Origin: Prototheca cutis
Taxonomy: Eukaryota; Chlorophyta; Trebouxiophyceae; Chlorellales; Chlorellaceae
Direction: 5' to 3'
Assembly: GCA_002897115.2 (NCBI GenBank)
Contig: BCIH01000014.1
Location: 121,707 to 185,706 of the forward strand
Length of the DNA stretch: 64,000 nucleotides
Shown here: piece after piece, positions 13,204-24,338 of the stretch
How the letters are laid out: the number at the start of each line of letters is the position of its first letter
Position numbering within the stretch: the stretch's first letter is position 1
Notes under the pieces: model-generated
Databases searched by the model: none
The model's input: only the letters and a program-made list of their open reading frames with translations
Told to the model about the DNA's origin: nothing
Position numbers and translations under genes: made by a program

Positions 13204-13816
13204 ACATGGTTTGCTGTCGTCCCTGGGAAACGGACGCATGAACCTGGCTGTGACCGATCAGTGGCTCTGCCCTTCCGGTCCGTGAGCGATTCTCTGAGCA
13301 AACGCTTGCTGTGCTTTCTTTGTTCAGTCGGGTGCATCGTTTTCTTCTCAGGTCTGGACAGTTGTCTGGAAATCCTGCCAAGCGAGGGGACAAGCATGCG
13401 CAACAGGAGGGAGCAGTTGCACGGTGCCGTCGCCGTGCCTTGTTGAGCCGAGGATGATGCAAAGGTTTTCCATGGCAACGCAAGTGCAGTGCGGAGGGCG
13501 GGATGCTGCTGTGAAGAAAGCTCACGAGAAAGCCTGGATTCAGTGTCGAGCAGGAGGGCGTAATGTCAAGCAGGGAAGGGCAAGGGTGTGGACGTGCCGG
13601 GGGTATTGCGCATCCCTGGCACAGCATCCTCCACGGACACCTTTAGAAGGGGGCCAAGCCAAGGCTGCAGTGCAAGCGAGTGCAAACTAAAATCAAATCA
13701 AAAGTCACTCTACGGGAAAATTGAAGCACGAGTGGATTGGTTTCTATTTCTCTTGGTGCTGAGAAAGGGCTATTCGGTGGGCTGCGCCTTGCCGTGCTGC
13801 CCTCAGTCACGGAGGG
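13204..13816. other. convergent intergenic region, SUMO / helical protein
   Basis: Tail-to-tail spacer of about 610 bases. The long minus-strand open frame crossing it also covers the SUMO exons and introns and looks like a shadow. No separate gene is supported. Confidence 0.35.
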
Positions 13817-16423
13817 TCACCGGCTGCAGTGCAGCAGAAGATGCTGTGCCGGGGAGAGCTCGGTGATGGTCCGACCGGGCCCTCCACCGGATCTGGCCTG
13901 GCAGGCAGCGGCCACCTCCAGCCTCGCAGGGGGCCGGATTGGGACTGCAGAGAATGAAGGCAACGGTGAGCCCGCCGTATTCCGCCTCATCGATGGCTGT
14001 TGCTTGGCCGGTCCGCGAGTGAGCTGCTGTCTCGTGCGGCCTTCGCCTCCAGCTCTACTGTGCCTGGCAAAGTCCTCCTCTACTCCTCGGTCTCCATCTG
14101 GCCCCAACACAGCAACCAGCAGGCTGCTCCCCATGCGGAGGAGGTCGGCACGGGGCAGACCCGCCGCCAGGTCAGCAGTCACGTCCCGGACCGAGGCCAG
14201 GTCGGCGCCGAGCCACGACGACTCGGCCCCAAATTCATGCAGCAGGCAGCACAGCGCGCACAGCAGACGCCCCCGGTCACCACGCTGCATGGCAGGGACC
14301 AGGCCCCGTGCCGCCAAGGCCAGGCCCGTCACGACGTCCGGAGAAAGCGCGGCGGGGCCCCCCTCGCACCGCGCCAGCGCGGCCGCCGCCAGGCTCAGTC
14401 CACGCGGCGACAGGGAGCACAGCGTGCGCAGCGTGGCCTCCGCCAGTGCGGTCGTCAGCGGCACGCCCGGCCGCAGGCCCAGCCGCAGCGTCGCCCAGCA
14501 CAGCCGCTCGTGCGCCTCTGCTTCACGCAAAGTGGCTGTGACGGTGGGGTATGATGACAGAATTCCGCGATTACCTCCACAATCACCGCAGTAGTCGTCA
14601 TCAACAGCGGCAATAACATCGCGTTCTTTGGCGGTCCGCAGTGAGTGCACCAGCGCCAACTCCAGCATTCCCCGGTGCTCCGGGGTCAAGTCGTCGACGC
14701 CCAGGCCGGCCAGCGCGGCGGCCAGCGCCGGCGCACGGCCAGGGGTCAGTCTCCGCCCCGGCGACGTGCGCAGCAGGCGCGGCAACAATGCGCCCACGAG
14801 TCCTCGGACCTCGCGCCCTGCTGCGCCCAGCACGACGCGGGAATGCTGTGCGATGCTGGAAAGCGCGCACAATGCACGCAGCGCGTCGTCGATACCGAGC
14901 GCCCCGGGACGCAGGGCCAGAGCTTCGGCCGCCACCGCCACAAACGGTCCGGGCGCGCCGTCGTAGTGCCACCGCGCAAAGCAGCTGAGCAGGCGGACCA
15001 GGCTTCGCCCGTCCCAGTGCGCCATGCCGTGCACCGCGCGACGCTGGAGGGCCTGCAGAAATCCGCGGCTGGGTGGGGCGTCGCCCAGCAGCCGGCCCAG
15101 AGACTCGGCCAGGCACGTCAGCTCGCGGGGAGGGCCGCTGCGCACCAGCGCTGTGGCGCGGGTTAACAATGCATCCCGCACGCTCTCATCTGTGTTTTTT
15201 TTGGGAAGGGGATTGACGTGTGCATTTGTGGCGCCATTTTGGTGGCCACATACTAAGCCTGCACCTGCATCCCCGACACCAACTTGCCCTTATACCCCCA
15301 AAGGCCCCAACCCCCCATCCAACAAAAGACAGGCACACCTGGGAGGTACTCGAGGCGGAGGAGGACGTCGACGAGGTCGGATAGCTGTCCGAGGTCGAGG
15401 TCTCCGGCCCGCGCCGCGGCGTGCCCTGCCAACCGGCCCGCCAGCGCCGGCGAGCGGTGCGGCAGCACAGCCAGACCGCGCAGCGTGCACAGCGCGTCGG
15501 CCGCGGGCAGCGCCTCGATTCGGTCGTCCAGCTCCGACAGCAGCCGGCCAAGCAGTGGGTCGGTCCAGTCACCACGCTGTTTGGGTGTGCAGGTAGATTG
15601 TTTGTAGCGAGCGGTGCTGGAACGGAGGCGGTGATACACACAAAAAGGTAAAAGAACACGGAAAGATGCGACACCGAAGTCCCACCTTTACGAGGAGGAT
15701 CAAAAGCTTGGTGAGTGCGCCGGCGCCCAGCCCTCCCAGCCGTGCTGCCAGACCAGGCAGCATGGCCGCCAGCAGCTCGACACCAACGCCAGTCTCACAG
15801 CCCAACAGGCACATGAGGTCGAGCGTCGCCGGGTCTGGGGCAAAAGCTTGGGGACCCAGGCACGCCGCGCGGGCCGCCAATCCGGTCCGCAGCGCCGCCG
15901 GCACGGCGAGCCCTTCCGCGTTCAACGCGGCGCCAGCCACTGCGCAGAGGTCTGGCGCAGACATGCTGGCCACGGCCTGCACTGTGACAGCGGAGAGGCA
16001 GGCCAGCATCGCGTTGCTGGCAGCGGCCTTGCAGGCTGAGGCCGTGCCGCTGGGGTGCAGCCAACCCCGGGCCTGGGCCAGACTCCAGGCCTCGGGGATC
16101 AGTCCCGTGACCAGGAACCGAGCCTGGGAGCGGCGCATCAACTTGTGCATGGCGGAGGCGCTGGCGCAGGCGCGCATGTCGGCGCGCAGGCCGCACGCGG
16201 CCAGATCACCCAGTGGTGGGTTCCGGATCTGGGGTTCCAGGGCGGGCAGGGCCAGTGCCGGCGAACACACACAAACCGCGGCGTTCGGGCGGGTCTTCAT
16301 TGACGCATGGCTTCCATGACTTCCATGGCTGCGGGGGAAACCCCTGCATGGGCCCGCGTCGAGCCATCGCAGGGTGATGGCGGGGGCCCCAGGAGTGCCG
16401 CCCAGCAGCACGGGTCTCCCCAT
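13817..16423 (-). CDS. alpha-helical repeat-like protein of unknown function (possibly OPR/FASTK-like)
   Basis: I do not recognise a definite family. The protein is rich in Ala and Leu and reads as successive antiparallel helices of about 35-40 residues. Examples are LGRLLSELDDRIEALPAAD, SLVRLLSCFARWHYDG, GIDDALRALCALSSIAQHS and LDLGQLSDLVDVLLRLEYL. That pattern suits a solenoid such as the octotricopeptide or FASTK-type proteins of algal organelles. Exons: about 16423-15710, 15580-15345 and 15181-13817. The first begins with an Arg/Ser/Ala-rich stretch that could be an organelle transit peptide, but the start codon is not certain. A 39-nt in-frame intron candidate (14574-14536) lies in the last exon. 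The tail after about 14050 is low complexity. An organelle RNA role is speculation. Confidence 0.55.
14536..14574 (-). other. possible 39-nt exitron or retained intron
   Basis: On the minus strand a donor GTAATC at 14574 and an acceptor CACAG ending at 14536 bracket 39 bases. The length is a multiple of three with no stop, so the frame is open spliced or unspliced, with 13 residues gained or lost. The encoded stretch (GNRGILSSYPTVT) lacks the helical character of the surroundings. Confidence 0.4.
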
Positions 16424-16770
16424 GATGTTGCTTAGGGCATGCCGATCAGCCGCTCCCCGAATCCCACATTCTCATGCTGTATTCGTCGTTGTAATGTAAT
16501 GCCCTAATAAACACGGAAAGGAAGTGATCTTGCTGCCCGGACCAGAGTCCCGTGAAACATCTTTCGTGTCGCAACGAAATTCAAACCCATTCAAAAAGCA
16601 CCCGTATCCAATCCCCTTGCCCTGCCGCTGCAGTGCAGCGGCACCCTGCGCTCGCTGTGGCCATGTGACTTGCCATGGCAAAACGGATCATTGCAGGGTT
16701 CATGCTCAGCTGGAGGAAGAGATTGTAGAGGCGAGGGCGCGTGTGTCGGTGGCCGTAGGCCGGCTCGACG
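16424..16770. promoter_or_regulatory. divergent intergenic region, helical protein / ACF1-like gene
   Basis: A 347-base spacer between divergent genes; it should contain both 5' UTRs. Nothing else is seen. Confidence 0.35.
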
Positions 16771-19700
16771 ATGCCCCTACTCAACAAGCAGCCCATTGAG
16801 TACGACATCCCGGATGCCTCGCACTCCTTCAAGCCCGACGATCAGGTGGGATGGCAATGCGGGTTATGTTATTATGTTTGTGCCCTGCGTGGGCCCGCTC
16901 CACGGCATGTGGCTTCGTAGGGCCGCGGTGTGGTCTGGCCGGGAGGGGGCTGGGCCCCACCCCGGTGCAGGCAATCTACAACCCCACCATACCCCCGCCT
17001 GCGCAGGTGTTCCTGATCCGGGCCACGGGGGAGGTGATCAGGGACTACGGGACCTATGTGCGCAAGGTAAACTTGTACAGGAGCAGCGTGTGGTCGGCGG
17101 CTCACACAGGCCAGGGCCGCCTGACATGGGCCGATGCCAAGGCCCTTGAAGACCGAGCCGTAGCCAGCCTTGCCAATGTATGCGAGGTCCCTCAGTGGGT
17201 CCTTGGGCTTTGGGGCCTCTTGTCCTGGCACAGCTTTTTCAATGAAGTCCAGACCTGCTCCCTTCCATCAGAAAACACCTGACGTTGCACGAAAGCCCGC
17301 CCATCAATTCCTGCATGCCCCGGTGCAGGTCCCCCCGGATGCCCACAGGCTGTTCTGCGAGGCGCTGCATCACCAGGAGGGTTCGCTGGAGGAGATGATT
17401 GCCATGCTGTCCAAGGTGGCTGATGCTGTGGGCGACCCCACCCCGGGCCTGACACCCGACGCCCCAAAGGAGGGAACGCAGGCGACCCCCGCATCTGGAA
17501 AGAAGGCCAAGCCACTCTACTCCAGGTCTCTCCTCCGAGCCTTCATCGTCGAGGTAATCGATCGGAGGTTTCTGCTTTTCCCGGCAGCCAATGCCCTGAT
17601 GGCCTGCAAGGGGGCGTGCTTCTTCACAGTCACCCGCCCTCTTCCCACACAACCTCATGCGCGTTGCACGCACAACCCCTGTACAGTATGCGACGCTCCT
17701 CCGCGGCACGCACAGCAGGGCCTCTGCGTGGGCCGTCAAGCCCCAGTGGGCTGCGCAGTACGGCCTGTCGACCGCGGTGCCCGAGGGCTTCTCTCCCGGG
17801 CCCAGCATGGCATCTAGCGTGCTGAAGAAGAAAACGCGCACGCCAGCCAAGACGCAGCCGGCAATGGCCGACGGGCTGCTGGCGCCGCCGGCTTCAGGAT
17901 GCAACACGCCCGACGTGGCAAAGGCGCTGCCCCTGGTCCCCAAGACCATCTCTGAGCTGGAAGCGCTGGTGAAGCCTGGGACGCTGCGAGCCATGCTGGT
18001 GGCGGTGTTCAAGCACGTGGGACCCGTGGCCCTGACTGTGCCGGAGATCCTGGAAGTCAACGAGAAGCTGGGTGTCAAGGAACTCAGCGACAATCAGCGT
18101 AATGACGGCATCCTCAGCGTGAGTGCCTGGCTGGGGCTTTTGGCATTTTCTGGGAGCTGCAAAGGTTTGCGTGCTTTGCGGTGGTGGGCTTGATGGCAGC
18201 ATGGTGTGTGTGGGGCACTTGTGGTGACCCGTGCATGCGTGACGGAGCACGCGGGGGCCTCTGAGACTTGTCCGATCACTGCCCACCAACCCACTCCCAC
18301 TCTCAGCTCCTCTCTCGAGATGTCAACTTTGTGAGAGTGGACAGGGGCAAGTACTCGCTGCACTCTTTCTTCCCAGACATCGTGGTTACACAGTCCAACA
18401 AAGGTGTGTGTGTGTGTGTTTGGGGGGGGGGGGGCCCGCGCTTGCTTGTGGCCCAGCTGCAGATGGATGGACATGCTCCGCAGTCCCTCATTGTCAAACT
18501 TGTCTTTGGAGAGACAGGCAGCCACGTGAAATTTCCCCGGCCATTGATCTTCCACAGGTGGGATGGTCCAGTCCAAACTCACGCCGCTGCAGCTCGAGAT
18601 GACACAATCCAAGCCCGGGGACGAACCAAAGGCCTCCGCACAGGCCAACAAGGTGAGCATGGAATACGTGCAGGGCCTGCATGCCAGAAGAGTTTGGATG
18701 AGGTGTTGAACTGGCTTTTTCACGAGAAGCAAGCCAGCCCCAACATATCCTAAACTTCCCCATGCTGCCTGGCTGGCTGCAGCCGGCTGGAGAGAAACAG
18801 TCGGGACAGAAGACGCTGTCGCAGGTGCAAAAGGCACTGCAGCGGCGCAAGGCTGCCGTCCAGGAAGCCGAGAAGAAGCTGGACGACGAACAGGCTGCCC
18901 TGGCTGCGGCGCGCCAGCGGCACCGCCAGAGCCCTAGCCGCCGTTCCTCCTCGTTCCATGGTGCGTGGATGTGATCGGTTGGCAGCGTGGGGTGGAGTCT
19001 CTTTCGTGGTCCGACGACGCGCGTGCTCATGCGCGGCTCTGACCGCCTGCCCCACAATCCACCCACCCACTCGCCGATTCATCCACCCACCCTCAAACCC
19101 ACAATCGAGCAAACAAACTGTGCAGTGCCCGCGTCGACGCTTGTTCGCTTTGAGGTGAGCGAGGAGGAGCGGGAGTACAGGGGCTCTGGCGACGACCGAA
19201 AGGCCATGCTGGAGCACCGGCAGCAGCTGCAGGCGCGGGTCAGGCAGCTGGAGAAGGAGAAGCAGGCCTTCCTGAAGCAGGAGCGCGAACGCCATGAAGC
19301 CGCACTCGCAGACGAGCTCTCCGAAGTCAGGGTGGGTTTTAAGAGTGTGGGAGGGAGCGGTTTTGGGGATGGTGTTCCTCGCAATTCTGCATGGGTAAGT
19401 GAAAATGCAGTTGATCTAGGCACCACGGGACGATTCATTTGCAGACACCGTCCTTCCAATCCTTACTCGCAGGCAGCCGAGAACGCGGTGAAGCAGGCCA
19501 CCAAGGAGCTCCAGGCTGCACAGAGGGCCGTGGAACTTGCCAGCAAGCTGGTCCTCGATGTGCAGAAAAGGTACGTGGCCCAGTCACAGTTTTGGTTGTG
19601 TGCATGGTGTATGTGCACTAGGGGGGGGGGGGGGGGATGCATGGACGACGTGCTTGAGTTTCATTGCCCATGTGGCAGGGTATTCCTTGGTTGACAGTCC

Positions 19701-22700
19701 ATGGGTTGGTGGGCCTCCCCGCCAACAAGCCAAAATTCAAATCCCTGCAGGGAGCAGCAAAAGGACAACTCTGCGGCACTCGCTCAAAAGGCAAAGGAGA
19801 AGGAGGAACGCGAGAAGCTGGTGTGTAGGGAAAGGGGGGGTCGATGCTGCCACAAAGTGGATTCCCAATACCTCCAGGAGTGCACAGGGCATCCATGCTA
19901 TTGACACCAACTCCAAGACAAACCATGCAGTGGCACACTAAAAATCTATCCCCCCCCTTGACCACAGCGTGCTCTGGAAAAAGAGGAGAGAGAGCGGCAA
20001 AGGGCCATGGCCAAGCGATACCCGATGGAAGACTTGGATTTGTTGAAGGAGCTGCAGCAGGAAGCCGCTGCCAAGGGTGAGGTTTGCATGGTTTTCGTTG
20101 GTCTCGTCTGCATTTATTTTCTGTTTCAGCGTTGCACTGTGCAGGGTTTTATGCCCCTAGGACCACAAAATGAATGTGCCTTGCTCCTAAACAACAATAC
20201 AGTTCCCACCACAGCCTCTTGACATCATCCCTGCTGCCCGCTCCCTCAAACTCCACCCTATCCCACCTTCATGCAGACCTGCCTGCTCCCGCCGAGGACG
20301 TGTTCCAGCCTGAATGGATCGAGGGCGACGAGGGCAGGAGTGTGGGCACGCTGCTCTTTGTCGTTGACTTTTTGCAGCAGTTTGGGCGTGCACTTGACAT
20401 CCGGGCCGCGTCGATCATCTCCCTCAAGGATGCCGCCGCCGAGCTCGTCCCTGGTGCGTCGTAGTTGAGGTGATTTTGCTCGCCGATGCTGCTGCAGTGC
20501 CGTGTTGGAAGGCGCGCTGCCTGTCAGTGGACGTCCCTCTGATCTCTCCCGTGCTCGAGAGCATCCAATACTCGACAGCATCCAATACCCCCCTGGCCCG
20601 CATGTACAACAACTGCAGCTTTCCATAGCAAGGTCTGGGGCGAGAGCCCAGCGGCTAGCACTGCCACAGTACCCTCCAGCGGCTTGACCGAGACGTTTGT
20701 GGGCATGCTGCGAGCAGTGCTGCAAGATTTATATGTCAGCAACGACGCCACGGCGCAGGAAAAGCGCTGGCGTGCCGTGCTTTCTTCGGCGACCTGGCCC
20801 GAGGTTCTGCGACGGCTGGTGCTGACGTGGCTGCATGAGGAGGGCAGCCACCCACACGTCGACGAGCGCACAGCCGTCGCGGCCTCCATGCTGTCTTTCC
20901 AACCCTTTGAAGCGCTGACCGCCGAGCACCGCCTGGCCCTCCTCAACTGGGCCGCCGACGCCCTGCTGGAGACCGACTGCTTAGCTGCCGCATTGCAGAG
21001 TGAGTTGTGGGGTGCTGGGTCTTTCTCATGGGTGATCTTTTGAATGTGACAGTTGCAGTTTGACGATTCGAAATGGGGTGATGCTTCATGTGACAATACC
21101 GGGGCATGATCGTACTCATGATTGGGGACCCACCAGCACGCACACCAACCGGAGTCCCCTCAAAGCCAAGCGCAGAAAGGGAGGAGAGTGCAGGGGACAT
21201 CAAACGGGACGTTCGTGATGAAATGGGCGAGGAACACAAACGCCTGCGCCGACTACTGGAAGCAGGTCCGTTTGGTAGTGACTGTGTCGGTTGGGTTCGC
21301 ACCAATGACTGCGCACAGGGTGTGGGCGATGGTTGTCAGTAGACTTCGTCGCAGGGAGTGGGATGCATACGTCTGCTGTCCCCAACAGGCAGAGGTTCCC
21401 GCAGCGCAGATGCACCCGAACCTAAGAAAGAAAGAAAGAAAGAAAGAAATGCAGCCAGAGCGGCAACTGTTTGAGGCGCATGGATAGATAACCCGGGGAT
21501 GGACGCACCCACCCGGCCCACCAATGCCGAATGATGATGCAGCCAAGACGCGGCGGAAGGAGCAGGCTTCGGAGCCTGCCGGCGGCCAGGCTGAATCCGG
21601 GGTTCACGCCGACTCTGCAACTGGAAAGGATGCAATGCCCAGTTTTGAGTTGCCGGTCGAGCTGCAAGAGTTCCGGGGGGACGCTGACGACCGCAAGGCC
21701 ATGCTGCTCTTCCGCCAGGAACAGCAGGTGGAGCGACGGCGGCTTGAAAAGGCCAAGACAGCGTGGCTGGCCGCCGAAGCGGAGCGGGCAAGCAAAGTGG
21801 AGGCGGCCGAGCGTGAAGAGGTGGGTGCAGTTTGGAGTGGTGTGGCTTGCGTGGGGTAGTGCTGGCTTTGAGATTTGGGGAGGGGGAGTGGGTTAGAGCA
21901 GGGTTTTGGCAATGGAACGAGGAGCGTGTGTCGGGGGGACATGAAACAAGCAACCCCGACAGGCAACACCATTAAGCCCATGCCATCGATGGCACCACGA
22001 CAGAGAGAGAAGGCACGTGCCGAAGCAGCGGAGATTGCGGCGGCGGAGGGGGCGCTGGCACGCCTGCAGGAGACGCAGGAGCGGCAGCTGGAAAAGCTGC
22101 AGCTCCGCCGGCGGCCGCTGGGCCTCGATCGCCGGTACCGGCGGTACTGGTTTGGCCTGGGGGGCCTGCGCAGCTGCTTGCTGGTTCAGGACGGCGATGA
22201 CGATGCCTGGGGCGTGCTGTGGAACGTCGCAGCGCTGAAGGAGAGCCTTGACGTCCGGGGTATCCGTGAGGCGCGGCTGGCAGAAGCCCTGCAGCGCTCG
22301 AGTGCTGCGCTGGCTGGCATCACGCCCCCCGTCGTCGACAGCAACAATCTCATCGCTGGCGCGGCAACAGCCAACGCGGGTGAGAACACCAACAGTGCAC
22401 CGCCGCAAGAACAGAAAGCACCTGCCGGTCCAACCAGGGCGTCCTCCCGGCATGTGCGGCAGGTCGTGACCTTCGATGCCAATCGCGACACCGTTCGACC
22501 TGGTTCTCTAAACACACGTCAGCGTCCACCGCTGCCGCGGACCGGGTCCGCGACGGCGCTGCCACCCGGGCAGAGTCTGCTGGACCAGGGCATCACTGCG
22601 CCCTTGGCCCCGGCCTCAAGTGATCTCATCGCTGCGGCCGGCGGGGCGCAGGAGGCGGCTGCCTTTCAGTCGGCTGCACGGGTGACGCTGGCGTTGGCCG

Positions 22701-23834
22701 CGACCGTGGCCGGCTATGGTGTTGTGTTGGGTCGCAGGGAAGACAACGATGCCGAGGAGGGGTTGTCCACAGCCGGGACGAGAACAATGCCCAACACCGG
22801 GCCGCCGGCAGGCCAGGCTGCTCGTGTGTTTTCGCAGCAATTGCAGCCGCTGGCGGAGGAGGGGACGCTGCCGTCCGGGATCAAGACTGCCGGTGCGCTG
22901 TGCTCGTTGCTCCAGTCCAAGCTTTTGCTGTTGGAATCGGCGCTCCAGTCGTCCGCGACGGTCGTGCCCTCCACTCGTCGCGAAGCGGATGACGACGAGG
23001 ACGACGACGATGGCTGCTCCAGCAGCAGTGGTGACGAAGAGGACAACAAATCAGAAGGTTCCGGCAGCGAAACGTCCGGTTTCACGTCATCAGACGATGA
23101 GGAGGTGGAAGCAAGCCTGGACGTTGCTGTTGGGCGGGCTTCCTCGGGGCGTTCCAAGACCATGCAGCTGCAGGTGCGGGTTGGGTTAGGGTTGCCTGTT
23201 TGTAAGATTTTGTTTTGTATGAGCGACTAGAATGCCTGCCATCTTCATGTTTGTTTGCATTGAAGGGACCATAGCTCTGTGGCTTTCCACTCACCAACCC
23301 TTCACCCATGTTTTCAACCCTTCCGCCACCACGCCGCAACCCCAGCAGAAGCAGCCGAAGCCCGAGCGGCAGCCGCGGTCGGGTGCCAGCAGCCGGCAGA
23401 GTTCCACGCCACGGGTGCGGGAGGTGGTGGACTCGCTCTTCTCGCCGGCCAAGGCATCGAGGTCGGCGCTGTCGTGCCTGTGGCGAAAGGCCCGGGAGGA
23501 GGCGAGCTGGACGGCCGACGTGCGGGCGGCCGGCAGCGGGGCGCGCCTGGCCTACTGCGCAGTCGTTCTGACGCAGCAGTCCTCCCAGCTGCTGAATTTC
23601 CTTCACGAACAGCACCAGGAACGCGATGCAAGGAGCACCAAAGAACAGGAGACGAAGGATCCCAGCGCTGCTGGGGGGGGTCAGAAGAAGGCTGCCGGAA
23701 ACCGCCAGGTCCAAGTCCCGAGCGCTGGCAAACCGTCTACCGGAACAAGGGACAAACGCAAGGCGCCTGATGCGCGGGGTGGCAAGTCTGCGGCTGCCTA
23801 TGAAGGCCGGGTCACACGTGCTCGGGCCTCATAA
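16771..23834 (+). CDS. ACF1/BAZ1-like chromatin-remodelling subunit (WAC, HARE-HTH-like, DDT, WHIM)
   Basis: Proteins of this class are large partners of ISWI ATPases that bind DNA and space nucleosomes. The start MPLLNKQPIEYDIPDASHSF closely follows the ACF1/BAZ1A WAC domain, continuing VFLIRATGEVIRDYGTYVRK and YRSSVWSAAHTGQGRLTW. First exons: 16771-16845, 17007-17177 and 17329-17553. The exon at about 17688-18119 and the next give LRAMLVAVFKHVGPVALTV ... NDGILSLLSRDVNFVRVDRG, which resembles a HARE-HTH winged helix. A charged coiled coil follows (19150-20080), then the DDT region around 20280-20455 (VGTLLFVVDFLQQFGRALDI). WHIM1 is at 20684-21000 (LTAEHRLALLNWAADALLE) and WHIM2/3 at 22050-22330 (RRRPLGLDRRYRRYWFGLGG). 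An acidic Asp/Glu run (about 22990-23110) precedes the tail. No PHD finger or bromodomain is visible before the stop at 23834. Middle exon borders are approximate. One gene is more likely than two because the domain order is continuous. Confidence 0.8.
21424..21450. repeat. (GAAA)n microsatellite in an intron
   Basis: About seven tandem AAGA/GAAA units lie in an intron of the ACF1-like gene. Confidence 0.85.
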
Positions 23835-24338
23835 AGGCCACAGGGTTGGGCCCCATCTCCATGCCAAGTCCCCATCCAACAACCTTGGAGCTTCAGACCA
23901 ATGCTAAAATGGATCCCGAATGAGCACTGCACCTCTCAGCAGTCTTTCTTTTCCTATCGACCCTGAATGACCGACACATGGAGAGATTTCTGTGTAACAG
24001 TGGTGGGGGGGGACACGCGTGCTTGAACCATGGCCTAGCCGGGACTTGAGATCACACACCTGGGGGGGACGCCTGAGGGGAGACCGTAACTGACTTCCGG
24101 ATGGGTGTCCAACTCAATGTGATCACAACCCGTCGGCCACAGGGAGGAGGGAAGAGAGACTGACCGCGCTCAGAATGGGCTTGTCTGATAGCTAAGGCTT
24201 TGATATCGTTTTATTTTACATCTCACACTCAAGACACAACTGCAGGAGTACCGCAGGCCGCGGCATGGACGCCCCAGGGCCTTGAGCGGACAGGTTCCGG
24301 GGCCATTGAACCGGGGCCCCGGCTGCCCCTCGTGAGCC
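23835..24338. other. intergenic region, ACF1-like / SPRING
   Basis: About 500 bases between two plus-strand genes, holding the 3' end of one and the promoter of the other. No gene is recognised. Confidence 0.35.

Noticed and set aside
12237..13478. Minus-strand open frame of about 410 codons
   Set aside because: It runs across the three SUMO exons and both introns, and its sequence has no protein family features. A shadow of GC-rich DNA.
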